From assembly GCA_963971405.1 (NCBI GenBank), contig OZ020484.1, positions 16,926,001-16,990,000 on the forward strand: a stretch of DNA of 64,000 nucleotides, written 5' to 3'. Made by a program: the position numbers and the translations under genes. Source of the stretch: Psococerastis gibbosa (lineage: Eukaryota > Arthropoda > Insecta > Psocodea > Psocidae). The first letter of the stretch is position 1, and each line of letters opens with the position of its first letter. A model generated the notes under the pieces. The model made no database searches. It had not been told where the DNA came from and was given only the letters and a program-made list of their open reading frames with translations. Positions 23,505-35,979 of this stretch are shown one piece after another.

Positions 23505-25809
23505 TGAACAGTGGGTGGGTACTGTATGCACTGGATATACCGTACGGAAGTGATACATTATTAGGAACATTGAAATTGACCTGTGGTTAAATTAAGTCAC
23601 GTGGAATGAGGGAATGCAACGTAGGCCTACAGAATTATTCAGCTTGAGTTTTTTTCGAAGTGTCTATCAGCAGTGATGAGATAAGAAGTAGCTATCTCAA
23701 AATTATCTTGTCTTTGGGAGGCAAGAAATTAATTTGTTTTTAAATTAGGGATTGCCTCGAACGCTTAAACATTACGTTTACTTAATTATCATACAGTTAT
23801 TACAGTAGTCATTACACAAGTCCATGGGGTTTCTCTGCTCTTGAACGCGGGTCAAGTGAGTACAAACAAATCAATTACTATGAACAAGAGAATCCGGGTC
23901 GAAAACGTACTTTACAATCATCTATACATACTATACTCACAAAATCTAATGTCACACAATCAAATAGAAACAATTAATATTACATACTATTGTATATACT
24001 GTACCTATATTCTGTATTTGCTAGAAATATTGTAGTTAGTGAAATCAACCGTGCAAGATCGTGTGTTTCTTTTCCTTTAGTGAGTGACTCACCTTAGGGT
24101 GAATTCCTGCCAACACGCAACCCTCCAGGCTGGAGACTCCAGCTGACAACTCGCAATGCAATTCACATTCCACTCCTACTTCCAAATTACCGCGGCCCAC
24201 AACAGGCTACTGTAGGTTGTAGAAGGGCTACTGTATTTTGAGCAACTCAAACTGGAGGCCGGAAGGAATGCAGTGTTGTGAGTGACAACAAAAGGCTTGC
24301 AGCTGAGATAATGACACGGACCATTCCCCATTGTTACATGAATCACCTTATCCGACAATAGGCCAGGCGTGAATTTGAATCGCCGAAAATTGAGGGATTC
24401 GTAACTTATGTTAACTTGCTTTGGTTACTTTTAAACTGTTTCTCTTTCACAACTTCAATTAACGGAATCTCGTCTATGTTGAGCTAACGCATAGCTATAT
24501 CATCTTACAGTTAGTAGTTTGATTTTGTATGGTAAATGGATACTGGAGTCTTCCTCTGTCCTACCATGACGACCGCAAGGCCGAGCTCGGGATTACGCTG
24601 TGCCTGTCCCGCCTCACTCGCAGGGCCCACTCTCTTTCTGCGCCACCCACATTTCATAGACGCTGTTTTAAGTCATTCTGATGGTACTATTTGTTTCATA
24701 ATATAAATATAAATAAATGAGCTTTTAATAAATTTTATAATATTGAAGATTCAGGCTTCAGTAGTAAAATATGACAGTATTACTGAAATTGCAGGGGACT
24801 TGGAGCGGACTATTCAATGTTTGGGCCGTACTTTGTTAGGAAATCGTCTTCGGCGTTATTTGGTAACTCAAAATTACATTACATCGCCATAGAATGGCAA
24901 AACAACGATAAATGCATTCAACGCATTAAATTATCTCTTTGGACTCGAGGAACCGCAGGAATCCGGAGCTCTAATACTGATAGGCACTTGTTGCTTTTGA
25001 ATAGGAATTTATAACAACCCATCGTCATGCTGGCTTTATATAGGAGTTCAACGTCATCTTACATTGGGGTCACATTGAGTGATTTGTGGGAGTGTTTGTC
25101 CGCGCTAGAGCTAACCCCCGCGCGGCCATTTTACAATGTGAGAAATTGTAAGAAGCCTGAAATTCGTATTAAAATATAACGGTGGGGCCTTTGCATGTTG
25201 CTGACAGAGCTGCGCTCTGGCCAACAATTCGCCAGTTTCGAACTGTCTTGGTGACGTGTAGGGTGTTCTTGTTATTGCGCCGTATGGGATTTTCCATTGT
25301 ATTTGGATTTTTTTGTGTATTTTTTTTTGGGCTACCTCACCCCAGTGCATTTTGTGATAATTAATGGACTGTCATTTTAGTAGAGTTTGTAAAAGTTAAT
25401 AGTTCTCCAATAGTGTCTCCAGTCGTGAAATTTCAAGGTCACGGGATTGCCTAATCAGGTAAGCATTTAACCGTTTATTTTATGAATATCAGAAAAACCA
25501 ATTTTGTGTCCTATTTCCTTACAAACAGTTTTCATTGACATTCAATAATTCAGGTAAATGCGGCAGACTATTTTCCGCCTCCCCTCCTATGGCGACGTTC
25601 CACGTCATACCTACAGTTTATTATCTCATCTTATTATGTACCTGCCGTAAATCTATTATGTTTATTACACTTTTTGGCCATGCATTTTTAAATAATTATA
25701 ACTTAACAGGAAGTTATCTTTATGCTCACTGACTTGGCCTGCCTTGTGGCTCACTGGGCTGCTGCTGGAGGCTGGAATGCTTACTCGTAATAATTTATAA
25801 TAGAGTGTT
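23505..25809. other. no gene recognised; GC-rich patch at 25080-25140
   Basis: A CpG-rich patch (cgcgctagag..ccccgcgcggcc, about 25100-25128) is followed by a splice-donor-like CAGGTAAGC at 25457-25465. This could be a non-coding first exon, but no acceptor can be assigned to it. The rest has no feature. Confidence 0.3.
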
Positions 25810-25836
25810 TTAGGTTAGGTTAGGTTAGGTTAGGTT
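25810..25836 (+). repeat. (TTAGG)5, arthropod telomere-type repeat
   Basis: Five perfect TTAGG units plus TT. It is interstitial, with ordinary sequence on both sides. Confidence 0.95.
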
Positions 25837-27204
25837 GCAATGTAAAATTAATTTTTGGCTTAAAAAGGAAAGTTTGGGTGGCCTTGCGTGCGTAATGTAC
25901 CAAGCATACCATGCGCCTCCACAAGGTGTGCCTGCTTGATTTTGTTACCTAACAGACTTTTGTAGGTACTTAAGTTATTAAACATTGTCCTGTTTGTTTG
26001 AAAGACCTCAGTTTAGGATATTTATATAATGAATCTTCAAAATTACGTGTGGAAATTAAATTCACGTGCGTTGACACGTATTTCTTGTTCATTAATTTCA
26101 TGAAAATTGTCAGGTTTGAAAATCGTGGCTCTGTCTATTACTGGGACGGCTATTTTGTCATGGTTACTTTCTAAAGCGTTTCAAATGATTCAATGTTACT
26201 AAGCGGGCCTACCCCACGGCTACCAACTAACGTTATAAGTAGAAAAACCTGATAGGCACGACTGGTTGCAATGATAAACGTACAGGGACAGACAGCGTAA
26301 TGTGCATGTGATGAGCCTGCGCTATAAAAAGTGTTTTGGGCTCAGTTTTAATTTTACTGACTCAATGTGGCCTAACCTTATTAAAAAATGCAAGCGAATT
26401 GCTATGAAGTGCAAGATATGCGGTATTATTGCTTCTCATAATTTATTCAATGTTTTGCTGAGATAGTTGCAAGGGCAAGTAGAGGTCGCATAGGACAAAG
26501 GCTAGCCGTTGACCTGGTACTCGGTTGCTCTCAATCTAACAATTTCATTCCGCTCGTAGCTTCGATTCTTGATTACTTTCAAGACGAGACCAAAGGTCAG
26601 GAATTTGAAAGGTTGAGTTCGTAACGCCTTTGTCGATTCATGATGGGGGGACATTGCAACAGTCTGTTTTTTTTTTTTTTAATGATTAATTGTACCGCCA
26701 CCGTAATGACATTCAACCTTATCATTGACTCTAGACAGTGTTTTTTTTTGTGATAGAAAGAAATTTGTCTTTACTTTCCATATGGGCGAATTTTGGGCCT
26801 TTCGTAAACCATAAATCTGCACATGTACACTACGTACGATCAGATGTACCTAGAAAAGTGAGGTACAATGCAACCAAACTACCAGAATTATTTTGCCAAA
26901 CGAAGCTACAGAACCTACTGTATGTTGTGTGGCGTTATGGTGCATTAAAGAAAGGGTTATGTGGGAATACTCAGATTTTACCACACTGAAAATGCAAATC
27001 TAAGGTTTCGAAATGCGTTAAATATCAAATAAGGGCTTTTTACAGATTTTATCATTCATCAAACACCCAGTGGTTTAGCGCTTGAATAATTTTGTGTACG
27101 GTATTCCAGCTTCTGATCATTATTTTAAGTGTCGTGAAATTGTGTCTTATTCGTTTTAATCATGTACTTGTACTGAAGGGGGGGGGGGATTGTTGTATTA
27201 TTAA
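25837..27204. other. no gene recognised
   Basis: Contains a T-run at 26667-26680, an 83-codon plus-strand frame (26738-26989) with no domain, and a G-run at 27179-27189 beside the SINE that follows. Confidence 0.45.
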
Positions 27205-27410
27205 CTAAATAAACAAATAAGGACTTTTTGTTCAATTACTAAGCCAACCTAGCGGAGTTAGGGCTATAAAGCCCTCTCTTACGCTCAACTAAGAAGGCCC
27301 GGGACCGCCTGCTTTACATGAAGCATGGCCAGAAAATGTAGGAAGTGTAGTATTCGAACCAACAACCTTTCGGATGAAAGTCCGTATACAACTACTCTAC
27401 ATGTCTTGAT
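27205..27410 (-). mobile_element. tRNA-derived SINE, minus strand
   Basis: Read on the minus strand: the tRNA-like head gtagagtagttgtatacgga, then GGTTCGAATAC (B box), the body, and an A/T-rich end (ttatttgtttattt). It aligns with 41012-41232. The A box is mutated. Confidence 0.75.
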
Positions 27411-28584
27411 TGTTGTGTGTATTAGAACTGTACCTTCATTTTTAATTGAATCAGTCTGACAATGCATACCCTCGAACCTTTATAATTTGGTAACCTTCGA
27501 TCTAGGTAGCGTTCTATCCCGCTCACGGGCTTGTAAGAGAGTTACTTTGTTCTTCCGGTCACGACTAGGTACTGTCTAATCCCACGTCATTCTCAATTGT
27601 TCCGCAGACGTGTTCTTTCAAAGAGAACAATTATTCTTATGTTCACCTTGTGAATTTAGTTGGTTGGCACTTGGCAGTAGAGTTTTAGAGTATGCTTGCC
27701 GTGGCTTTTCCTTCAATCCTAGGAGTTATGTTTATTTTTTAAAGATTAACAATTCAATGAATTTATTCGAATAACCTCGTCAGTTGCCTCTATAGGAAAT
27801 ACCCGCGTTGAGTTACGGCAGGAAAATCGCATAATGTGTAAAGAGTAAAGTACGAAGAAGCTACCAACTAGAGTATATGCCAAGGAATGCCCTTGGTCCT
27901 TGTAAGGCACTGCACGGAGAGAATGCACATTTATAATTTGTGGCAAGTTGAATCCAACCGCGGTTTACTGTTAGAATTAAAATTGGGGCGCTAGCTGTAA
28001 ATGTACATATCTGACGCATATCGTATTCGGAATTGCGTAGGCAAGGTTCAAGATCACTGGCCTGTCAACATTCAAGAAGCATATTGCGTATATTACTTTA
28101 ATATATAGGCAAATAAAACAACAATGCACTTGCCTGTATGCGATTGTTTGGCAACTATTCAAACGTTTGATTGATCTATATTTTTATGTTTGCCTTTTGA
28201 GGTTAATTTTAAAATTCATGCGGCACTTAAGTTTCCCATAGCTGATTGTTGCGCATGCTAGAGAAAGTGGTTATGGCGCACGCCTACAGTGGCTGAGCAC
28301 GTCAAAATCCATCTGAAACCGTCGTTCGCAAACCCGTCATTATCCAGCACAATTCTCGGTTTCCAAGAGCGAATTAGTAATCTACACTTATTCTGCTACA
28401 GTAATGGCCTGGTGTGCTGGTGGTAAAATAATACTCAAACGGTAGAACGTAGTGGGTGTAAATGGTGCGTACAATTCAATCCGATAGCTTCTGTTGGCAT
28501 AAATTGGCGCTGCCTGGGTGAGGGAGATTTCTGACTATGTTACGTACGGCACCTTGATTTTCTTACCAGAACTAAGTGGTATCT
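27411..28584. other. no gene recognised
   Basis: The segment 27750-27950 resembles 45395-45540 in scattered blocks (cctcgtcagttgcctctata, acccgcgttgagttac). It is probably another old minus-strand repeat. Confidence 0.4.
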
Positions 28585-28830
28585 TCTTCTTCTGGCTCTG
28601 CAGCCCTTGATGAGCTTTGGCCTGCAGCCTGATCGAGGCGATTATAATACCGGGGTTAAATAAATACCCTATGATTATAACTGTAAACTAATAAATTTTG
28701 AATAGCACTTTCCATTATAAAATTATCTTGTTTACATTTTTAATACCAGGGGATTAAATAAATACCGGTGTTATAATCGCCTCGATCAGGCTGCTGCTCG
28801 ACCGCACTCCTCCAGTCATACTGCATAAAT
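28585..28830 (-). pseudogene. LINE 3' end split by a MITE
   Basis: Removing 28622-28796 joins GACTGGAGGAGTGCGGTCGA and gccaaagctcatcaaggg, the same tail as the plus-strand LINE fragment at 2145-2214, including the GAAGAAGAAG end. Only a short degenerate piece remains. Confidence 0.75.
28622..28796. mobile_element. MITE, CAGCCTGATCGAGGCG ends, inside a LINE tail
   Basis: Long inverted repeats begin CAGCCTGATCGAGGCGATTA and the interior is itself palindromic, with the core agcactttccattataaaat. The inverted-orientation copy is at 34801-34975. Comparison with the LINE tail at 2.1 kb fits a 3-bp CAG target duplication here, but the other copy's flanks make the exact duplication uncertain. Confidence 0.88.
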
Positions 28831-29569
28831 ACGCGTACGTTGTATTGTTAAAAATAAATGTCGGTAACTTTCTCGATATTTCTTGTGCTATACATGTTTA
28901 ACATACTTAAGTTAAAATGTTTATCATGTTCATGTACAGAATTGTCCAAGCTACAGTTCGAGCTATGGATGCCAAACCTATTATGGAAATTTATTTAAAT
29001 TTAGTCTTGCGGGTCGATTTCCTTGGCTTGTTAATGGTGGGATTACAGCTGCCCTATAGGCGAGCCTAGTGTAACTTGGGGTAACTCACCTGCTAAATAC
29101 AACACAGTCGAATGCTATTGGTATGCTTTTCAACAAACATTTTCTTGTATTTTTGAAACCGAAAATGACGGATTGAAGAAAACTGTTAAAATTAATGAAA
29201 CGATGACAAATGCAGATAGAAGTGGAGTGGAAGTGAAGGCGCATTGGGCTGGACTGTGCGATATTGCCTGTCACGCCGAAGAAAAGAGCAAGTCACGAAA
29301 TTGGGACTGTGCCAAATGATCTGGCAGTGGGTGATCTGACTTGTAAATAAATGATTACGTTACCGTCACTCAAATTTTAACCCTTTGCTAATTATGTGGA
29401 CGAGCTAGCTTATTATTCATGTCTTGTATCAGTTGGGCGATTGGGTTGGGAGGGTGTGTTGAATTGAACTGATAATGGGTTCAGTTATATATAGTAGAAT
29501 ACTTATTTTGGATCACGGTTAGGCAGTTATCAACTCGAGCTTCTACTTCCCGCGAACACGGGGCAGTGA
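28831..29569. other. no gene recognised
   Basis: Short minus-strand frame at 29086-29274 without domain. Confidence 0.4.
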
Positions 29570-29760
29570 TATTATAAAAGACGCCGTGGAATTTAACCCA
29601 AAGAGGGTCTTAGACTGGTAGAGGGTCCTCTCTTTGACTCTTTGACCAGCCGCGTTTTCCCCAACTGAACTACATTGGTGGATATCCTCCACCTTCCACA
29701 GGGAGTAGATATTCTCTGTGCCTTTAGAGTAGAGGTTTGTACACCGCTCCAGCAAGGCGG
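29570..29760 (-). repeat. dispersed repeat with GCCGCGTTTTCC motif, copy 1
   Basis: Shares a ..gcCGCGTTTtCCcc..actg block and surrounding order with 31160-31230 and 39170-39240. The family is unassigned. The minus-strand frame across it (70 codons) has no domain. Confidence 0.4.
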
Positions 29761-31625
29761 AGACGATGATTTTGTCTTCTTTTCCCCGTGGAATTATATC
29801 GGCTTATCGCGTTGTACGAGTATATTAAAAATTAGTTTCTGTTAAGTGTTGGTACTGTTCGATGAAGTCATCTCTTCCTATTTCGCGCAGGACGCTCATC
29901 ACTCCACCCAAATGCCATATGCTATACTCCACTAAAGCCTTTCTTGATACCATCCACCGTTAGAAACCACACCCCCATCCAGGGGAGGCCAAAATATAAT
30001 GAACCATTGGTGAATCCACTTCGCAACCCACTGCAAATGTTTAGCGAACTTAAAATAACCTTACTAGGGCCCAATCTGAAAAGACATTGTCACAGTCATT
30101 ATACATAGGGATAAGAGTTCATATGTTAAGCATCAATAACTATTTGCTGATTCTGGTATAATAGTATATATTATAGATTTTAAACGCATATTGTCCCTCT
30201 GGCTGATAAAAAAAAGGCTAGCTGGTTGATATTACCAAGAGTTATATGAAAACAGCGGAGCATTTAGCAACTAATGAGAAAGCGATGGCTTCTAACGACA
30301 CTTGAGGCTTTAGTGGAGTATATCAATACTACAAAACTGCGTGTACGCTGTATGGGTCAGGGTTAAATGAGTTTATTAGCATCAGAAAACATAGAAAGTA
30401 AACGTGACTTTGTCTATCGATGTAAGAAGGAAGCAGGTATTTGTTCCCTTGGGGATCAGCCAGCGGGATACCTGTTTACAAACATTCGCACCTTTTTACC
30501 CTCACTGACTCGGGGAGTCTCATTGTCCCAGCAGGTTGCAGGGACAATGGGAGCCTGAAATTGCAAGGGAATAATGCACCTTTGCAGTTGTCACGCTTTC
30601 AATTTCTGAGGGCTGTTATTTTGAAGAAAAAAAAACTAACAGTATCACCATATTTACTTCATGGTCATTGAACGTTATGGACATCTTTGTTAAAATATAC
30701 GTTATGTAACAAGAAGTAGAGGCACCGGGGACACTTTTAACATTGCAGAATCTAGCCTCTACAGTTGATCAGCATAGTTCGAATACCGTTTCCGTCTATC
30801 CTTTCTCTAATTCTAATAATGGCCTAATCTTACTTTGTAAAAACTTGAATCTATGGCTTCTTAGTTTGTCAAAAGTCATGTCATGTCACTGTAGACGTAT
30901 GGAAGAGAATGGAGATATCCTGTATTGTCAAATTAGGGAATGAATGCCATCTTTTACTATAATAATTTTAAAAAATAAATTTAAATGAAAAACAACCTGG
31001 GACTCCCTGAGTAACCATTCGTGAAGAACAGCCAGTGCATGTAATTTAGTATAATAATATTGTAACCTGTTGATAGTGCAATATCCCTAAACATCACAAC
31101 AACTTTCTAATGGCGCCGTGGTGCGACAACTCAATGAGAGGCCTGAGAACTGAGAGGACCATTGCACTATATACTTGGGATATTGTGCTCAGCAACATGC
31201 CCGGCAGCCGCGTTTACCCCTACTGATGAAAGAACGTAGCCATTAGGGTTGGGTGGACTCAGGGCTAGGCGGATTTTTTTCTTCTGTGTCTCTCTGTTCA
31301 TATTCTAGGTCTCCATCTTTACCAACTGGACTATTTCTGACCATGACTTTCTAATAAATTAGTTTAAATCCATTCTTATTATGTTCTTAATTGACTGATA
31401 AATAGTAATGACTTCACCCAAGGCCAGCTGGGCCAGAGCAGGTCACACTTTGTATTCGAACTATTTCAGTAAGGAATTCCGCCATGGCATTCAATTTTAG
31501 AAATCTAAATTCATGTTGGGTACTTACTTTCACAACTTTTACGTCGCCTTCCTTCTCAATGAGGGCCGGCGGTATGGCAGCGGCGTTTCCAGATTTAACT
31601 CTGTTGCGAGCGTCTTCACTGTTAA
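29761..31625. other. no gene; one dispersed repeat copy at 31160-31230
   Basis: The block GTGCTCAGCAACATGCCCGG with CAGCCGCGTTTACCCC matches GTGCTCAGCACTTGTCCACC with GCCGCGTTTTCC at 39210. No other feature. Confidence 0.4.
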
Positions 31626-31754
31626 GGCGCTTATTCCACCGACGTCAATAGTCAAAATAATGCTGATATTGACGTGGTAGCAGACATTTTTACACTGTCT
31701 TTAATGTATGCAAACACCTCAATAATCACTATTGACGTCGGTGGAATAAGCGCC
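31626..31754. mobile_element. GGCGCTTATTCCACCGACGT-ended MITE
   Basis: Ends GGCGCTTATTCCACCGACGT are perfectly mirrored over at least 26 bp. TAA (31623-31625) precedes it and GAA follows. The interior carries GACGTGGTAGCAGACATT (31671-31688), shared with other GGCG-ended elements. Confidence 0.88.
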
Positions 31755-33576
31755 GAAGTGGGAGAGTTGTCAGTCAGGGCGTGTTCGGTTTTCTGGGGGT
31801 GTCATATTCGTTCTTCCTCGGGGGCGATGTGTTGCTGGGGCTGGGAGTGCCATCTTTTGGATGGGTGTGCATAATACATTGTATATTTACGTTGTCTGTA
31901 ATTTTATTGCGTGGAATTGAGTCTGGAATACGGTTAGCAATTTTATTGGTATTTTAGACCTATTTCGTTGGTGCTCGTTATTATTAGACAATTTCATGTT
32001 GTAAACCTGTCAGGCTGGTACAGTGTATTACTATATTTAGTGAGATGATCCTGAAGTCGAATAGCAGGCCGGCCCGAGTACATGGTAACGGTACTTGTCG
32101 GGGCGAACACCAACTATAACGTCTGCTAGCTGTTACGTCACAGCTGTACTGTTCTGTGACTGCTCTAAATCATTTCGTGACTGCTTCTTTGGCTGTCTGT
32201 GCAGGATTTAAATAGTAATGAACGCTCCGTGGGCGTCTTCTGACTAGAGCCCAGTGTTGCAGTGAGGTTTTATGGCCCTGCGCAGGCAACTTAAAATGTT
32301 TTATTCATAGACACAGCCGGTACATTATTAAAATTCGGGGCTTACTCCTCCATCGAGACCGTGTGGTGTTACATGTGCGACGCAAATGCATACATTGTAA
32401 GTGCAATATTCAACAGCTTTTGCCCCCATTTTATTTGTATAAGCATAAATTTACAATTTCTGTGTTGAGATTAATATATTTGTTTTAATCTTATTTAAAT
32501 CCGTGACAAGTTGATTTTATTGACTGGCTACATAATATTCTATGCGATAAAACATCTGCTAATTCCCATAGGCTGTCTGTTATCAATTTGTGAAATGTCT
32601 ATTAAATGACAAGTTATTGCAGTAGGAGTATGCTACGTACAAACGCGTGCGTCTATTTGTTATATAAGACTTCCACGAGCAGTGTTTTGATAATGGCTCG
32701 ATTCTTATTATGTTAGTAGTGAGTTCGTCTTTATTACATTCAGTATGGTAATGCTATATCTCAGAGGTAAGCCGTAAGATTAATTGCTCTTAATATATAT
32801 GCGTTGTCGTACTTTATATTAAAAAATTAAATAGATAGATTGATAGAAAATCAGTGTAATTATCAAAAAATATGTACTGCGTGAATTACAAAGCTGTGCC
32901 CTCTCCAGCTGAATCGTGTGAGAGTGGCACATAAACCTAACAGTTACAGTAATTGTTTAAAATGTATACTTTGACTGAAATAACCGCCGTTAGATAATAG
33001 CCGTTAAACGCCAGTTTTCAATTGCACATTTAGCATATAAATTATCTATTTGAAGGTCAGCAGGCAAGCATGCAGGATTGCATTTGGGGGAGGGGTTTGG
33101 ATTTTATGCATGTAAGGTATAACTGCAATAGGTAGGTAACATTATGAAAATCCCATTTTACCTAATGGATGTCGGAAGAATTTCGGGGGGGGGGGGGGGT
33201 AGGAGTGAAGTGAAAATCTCTTGGCGCATTTGGCTGAAGGTGACAGCTTTTTATACAGTAACGCGTAAATGCTACAATTCTCAACGTGGTCATTCACGCT
33301 ACGACCATCTTTGGTAATTACTATCGATTATATTGCTATGGAATCCATAAACTGAATTGAATATGGGATGGGTAGCAATCCTGTTATTGTTATTGAGGTG
33401 GGTACTTGAGGAATGCATCTCTGTACCTGCAAGCTCAACTCCATATGCAGGGGGGTTGGGTGCTGTGAAGATTGCCATGTGGCAGTGAATACGCTAAATG
33501 ACGATTACTCCTTACAGGACCGTGTATGGCCATATTTATGCCTAAAGTCAAAATTGCTGATGAGAGCTGATCTTAA
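31755..33576. other. no gene recognised
   Basis: A G-run of about 14 at 33184-33197 may be the trace of one more poly-G element. The 82-codon frame at 33413-33661 partly overlaps the next MITE and is not a gene. Confidence 0.45.
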
Positions 33577-33669
33577 GGCGGCTCTCACACTGAGGCAATA
33601 CACAATACGCAATGTTATATTGTGTATTGCCTATTGCCAGTTGCTTATAGCCTCAGTGTGAGAGCCGTC
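33577..33669. mobile_element. MITE, GGCGGCTCTCACACTGAGGC ends, TAA duplication
   Basis: GGCGGCTCTCACACTGAGGC is mirrored by GCCTCAGTGTGAGAGCCGTC. TAA at 33574-33576 and 33670-33672. Whole length 93 bp, nearly a perfect hairpin. The TWA target and G-rich ends suggest PIF/Harbinger mobilisation (inference). Confidence 0.92.
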
Positions 33670-34464
33670 TAAAATGTATTTATTACATTTAGGCTTTTAG
33701 GAACAAACTTTAGTTTCCCATGATGATGATGTAATAGTACTTAACGTTGTACTAAGGAAGTAGCTGATAAAACAGTAATAGCCGACACTTTGTGATACGT
33801 GGCACTGCAAAGCCCGTCTATGCTATCTCTGATAACCTCAATACAGAGTAACAAAAATGTCGACTATGATAATGAAAATAATGGGAATAAAACTTGGCAA
33901 GGTCGTTCACTCGCCCTTTCGGTAATTACATTTAATACCCTTGGGTGAAAAAAAAAAATGAAGAAATAACATAGAGAAGGGCTGGGAGCGCCAGGCAGCT
34001 GGAATTCCTAGTGTGCAACACCTAAATAAGATTCGAACTCTCATGTTTAGCTTAGGGTATGGCGTTGGTTTTGTTTGTTGCGGCGTGTCACCCCATTTCG
34101 CCCCCTCCCGTTCGCTGCTTTTGTCACCGGGTTTCGTGAACTGGGCGCGCGTGGTTCCGTTGCCCGCATACCAAATGGTGGCAGGTGATGTACTCATGCC
34201 GTAGACTTTTACCCTTTGTTTTAACAGAGCAATCATTTTTGAAGGTCTTCTCCCTGTTTTATAGAAGCATCTGGATTTTTCTAAAGTTGATTCTAAGTAT
34301 TTTGTTTCTTGTTTATTTGGCTAAGTCACGCGCTTATTTTGTGTTAATACAGTAGTAAGTTTGTCTCAGCATTATCGCTTGAAGCCGGTGCAGGTAGACA
34401 TCGAGGACCCCCCAAAATCAAAACCTGGGCACGGCCTTGCCATTAATGTTCATGGTGTCATTGA
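33670..34464. other. no gene; fragment of poly-G element at 34404-34441
   Basis: The minus-strand 109-codon frame (33907-34236) overlaps a plus-strand frame and has no domain. 34404-34441 is a right-end fragment of the GGCCGTGCCCAGG family. Confidence 0.4.
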
Positions 34465-34617
34465 CAGGGATGGATCTAGCCCATTTGTGGGGGGGGGGGG
34501 GGTCAAAACAGAATAAACTCATTTAGTATGGATTAAATTATAACGTAATTACTACATTCTGATGGGGGGGGGGGGCAGCTACCCCTCTGCGGGCTACCGC
34601 CCCTCTATCCGTCCTTG
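34465..34617. mobile_element. poly-G hAT MITE, CAGGGATGGATC end
   Basis: CAGGGATGGATCTAGCC at the left and a right end (CTATCCGTCCTTG) related by inversion. The flanks gtcattga and gtcgttgg match at 6 of 8. G-runs of 14 and 12 lie inside each end. Same family as 13226 and 47146. Confidence 0.7.
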
Positions 34618-34800
34618 GTCGTTGGGGCAAGGTTCAATGGGCCAAAATATAAGTAGGCCTACGGCCATAAAAATCCATTAAATAAAAAATTAGGTACTTG
34701 GTTTTTGTTAAATTTGTCACCAGAACTTTGAGTTTGCCAGTTTGCTATAATGAAATTATCTGCGGGAAAGATATTATTACTTGGCTAATTAAATGGTGTC

Positions 34801-34975
34801 CTGCAGCCTGATCGAGGCGATTATAATACCGGTATTTATTTAATCCCCTGGTAATAAAAATGTAAACAAGATAAATTTATAATGGAAAGTGCTATTCAAA
34901 ATTTGTTTGTTTACAGTTATAATCCTAGGGTATTTATTTAACCCCGGTATTATAATCGCTTCGATCAGGCTGCAG
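34801..34975. mobile_element. MITE, CAGCCTGATCGAGGCG ends
   Basis: CTGCAGCCTGATCGAGGCGA is mirrored at the right (one mismatch in 32). It is the inverse-orientation copy of 28622-28796, with the same gtaaacaagataaatttataatgg core. Confidence 0.92.
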
Positions 34976-35819
34976 GGGGGTCAATGAATGCAACGGCACT
35001 CCGTAATAATGCTCTGGGCTCCGGAATGTTTTCGATACAAATATACAATATTAATCTAATGACTCTAACAGTCTAATCAGTCTGGAATACAGGACAAATC
35101 AATCAAAAATAATCAATAAACGCGTTAAATGAGTAAAACAGCGGCTAATGGTAAATTTGCCTCGTGTTTATTGTGAAACTGCGAGTCTTGGGTAGGAGGT
35201 CACGCCACATAGTGCGGAGTAGTAAAGTGTGGGATACAAATTACAATGCGGGATCGGCTCATAATTATTGTAAAACGGGAAGACCGATATCCTTGTAGAA
35301 GTAAGGAGTAAGCCTCGTGTGAATAGGCTCGTGGGCTGCCATCAACCTGTTAATTTGACTGTAAGACAGTCACTTTCTACTTTACTGCACTGACCTTCAT
35401 TATGTTGAACAGGTTTGGTGTCCTCATCGCAAGTCATCGGGTCTATTTCCAGGCATATTATGGCTATCTGAAATTTGAGAAAGTTATCCAGTTTTAGTTT
35501 GCTTGCGAAAAACTTGTTCTGTAAATTCGGCAGTGATAGCTGTAACGAACTAGCTTTATGTATCACTGTCTCACCACATACATGCAGGGCCTGCTTTAGG
35601 AATTTGCCGCGCGTGGGCTACTCAGAATTTTCCCCCCCCCCCAGCCAAGTCTGGGATTTTTTCATTGTTTTTTTTCTCATCATGATTTTTTATTTCATAG
35701 CGTTTTTTATGACAGTCAATTTTAATTATTAATAGAGTTATAATTCTAGTACTCCAGCGAGAATTTGCCGCCCTGGGCTGTAGGCTGTAACACAGTGGGT
35801 AGCGGTAGCCCTGCACACA
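34976..35819. other. no gene recognised
   Basis: Short frames on both strands at 35342-35822 overlap. A C-run at 35631-35641 and CCAGCCAAGTCTGG are probably relics of another poly-G element. Confidence 0.4.
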
Positions 35820-35979
35820 CAAGGCTGTAGCCAGAATTTTTTTTCCGGGGGGGGGGGTCCATCTGACGTCACCGGAGGTGAGGTAACCTTTAATCGGTTT
35901 AAAACTCCATTCTGTCTAGTGTACGCTGGAAATAATTGGGGGGGGGGGGGGGTCCGGACCCCCTCTGGCTCCGGTCATG
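35820..35979. mobile_element. poly-G hAT MITE, GTAGCCAGA/GGAGCCAGA ends
   Basis: CAAGGCTGTAGCCAGA at the left and TCTGGCTCCGGTCATG at the right. Flanks tgcacaca and tgcataca match at 7 of 8. G-runs lie at both ends with GTCCGGACCCC. Confidence 0.8.

Noticed and set aside
25080-25458. Non-coding first exon with CpG-rich promoter and CAGGTAAGC donor
   Set aside because: Plausible but no acceptor or transcript evidence connects it to any gene.
33907-34236. 109-codon minus-strand open frame
   Set aside because: No domain; overlaps a plus-strand frame of similar quality.
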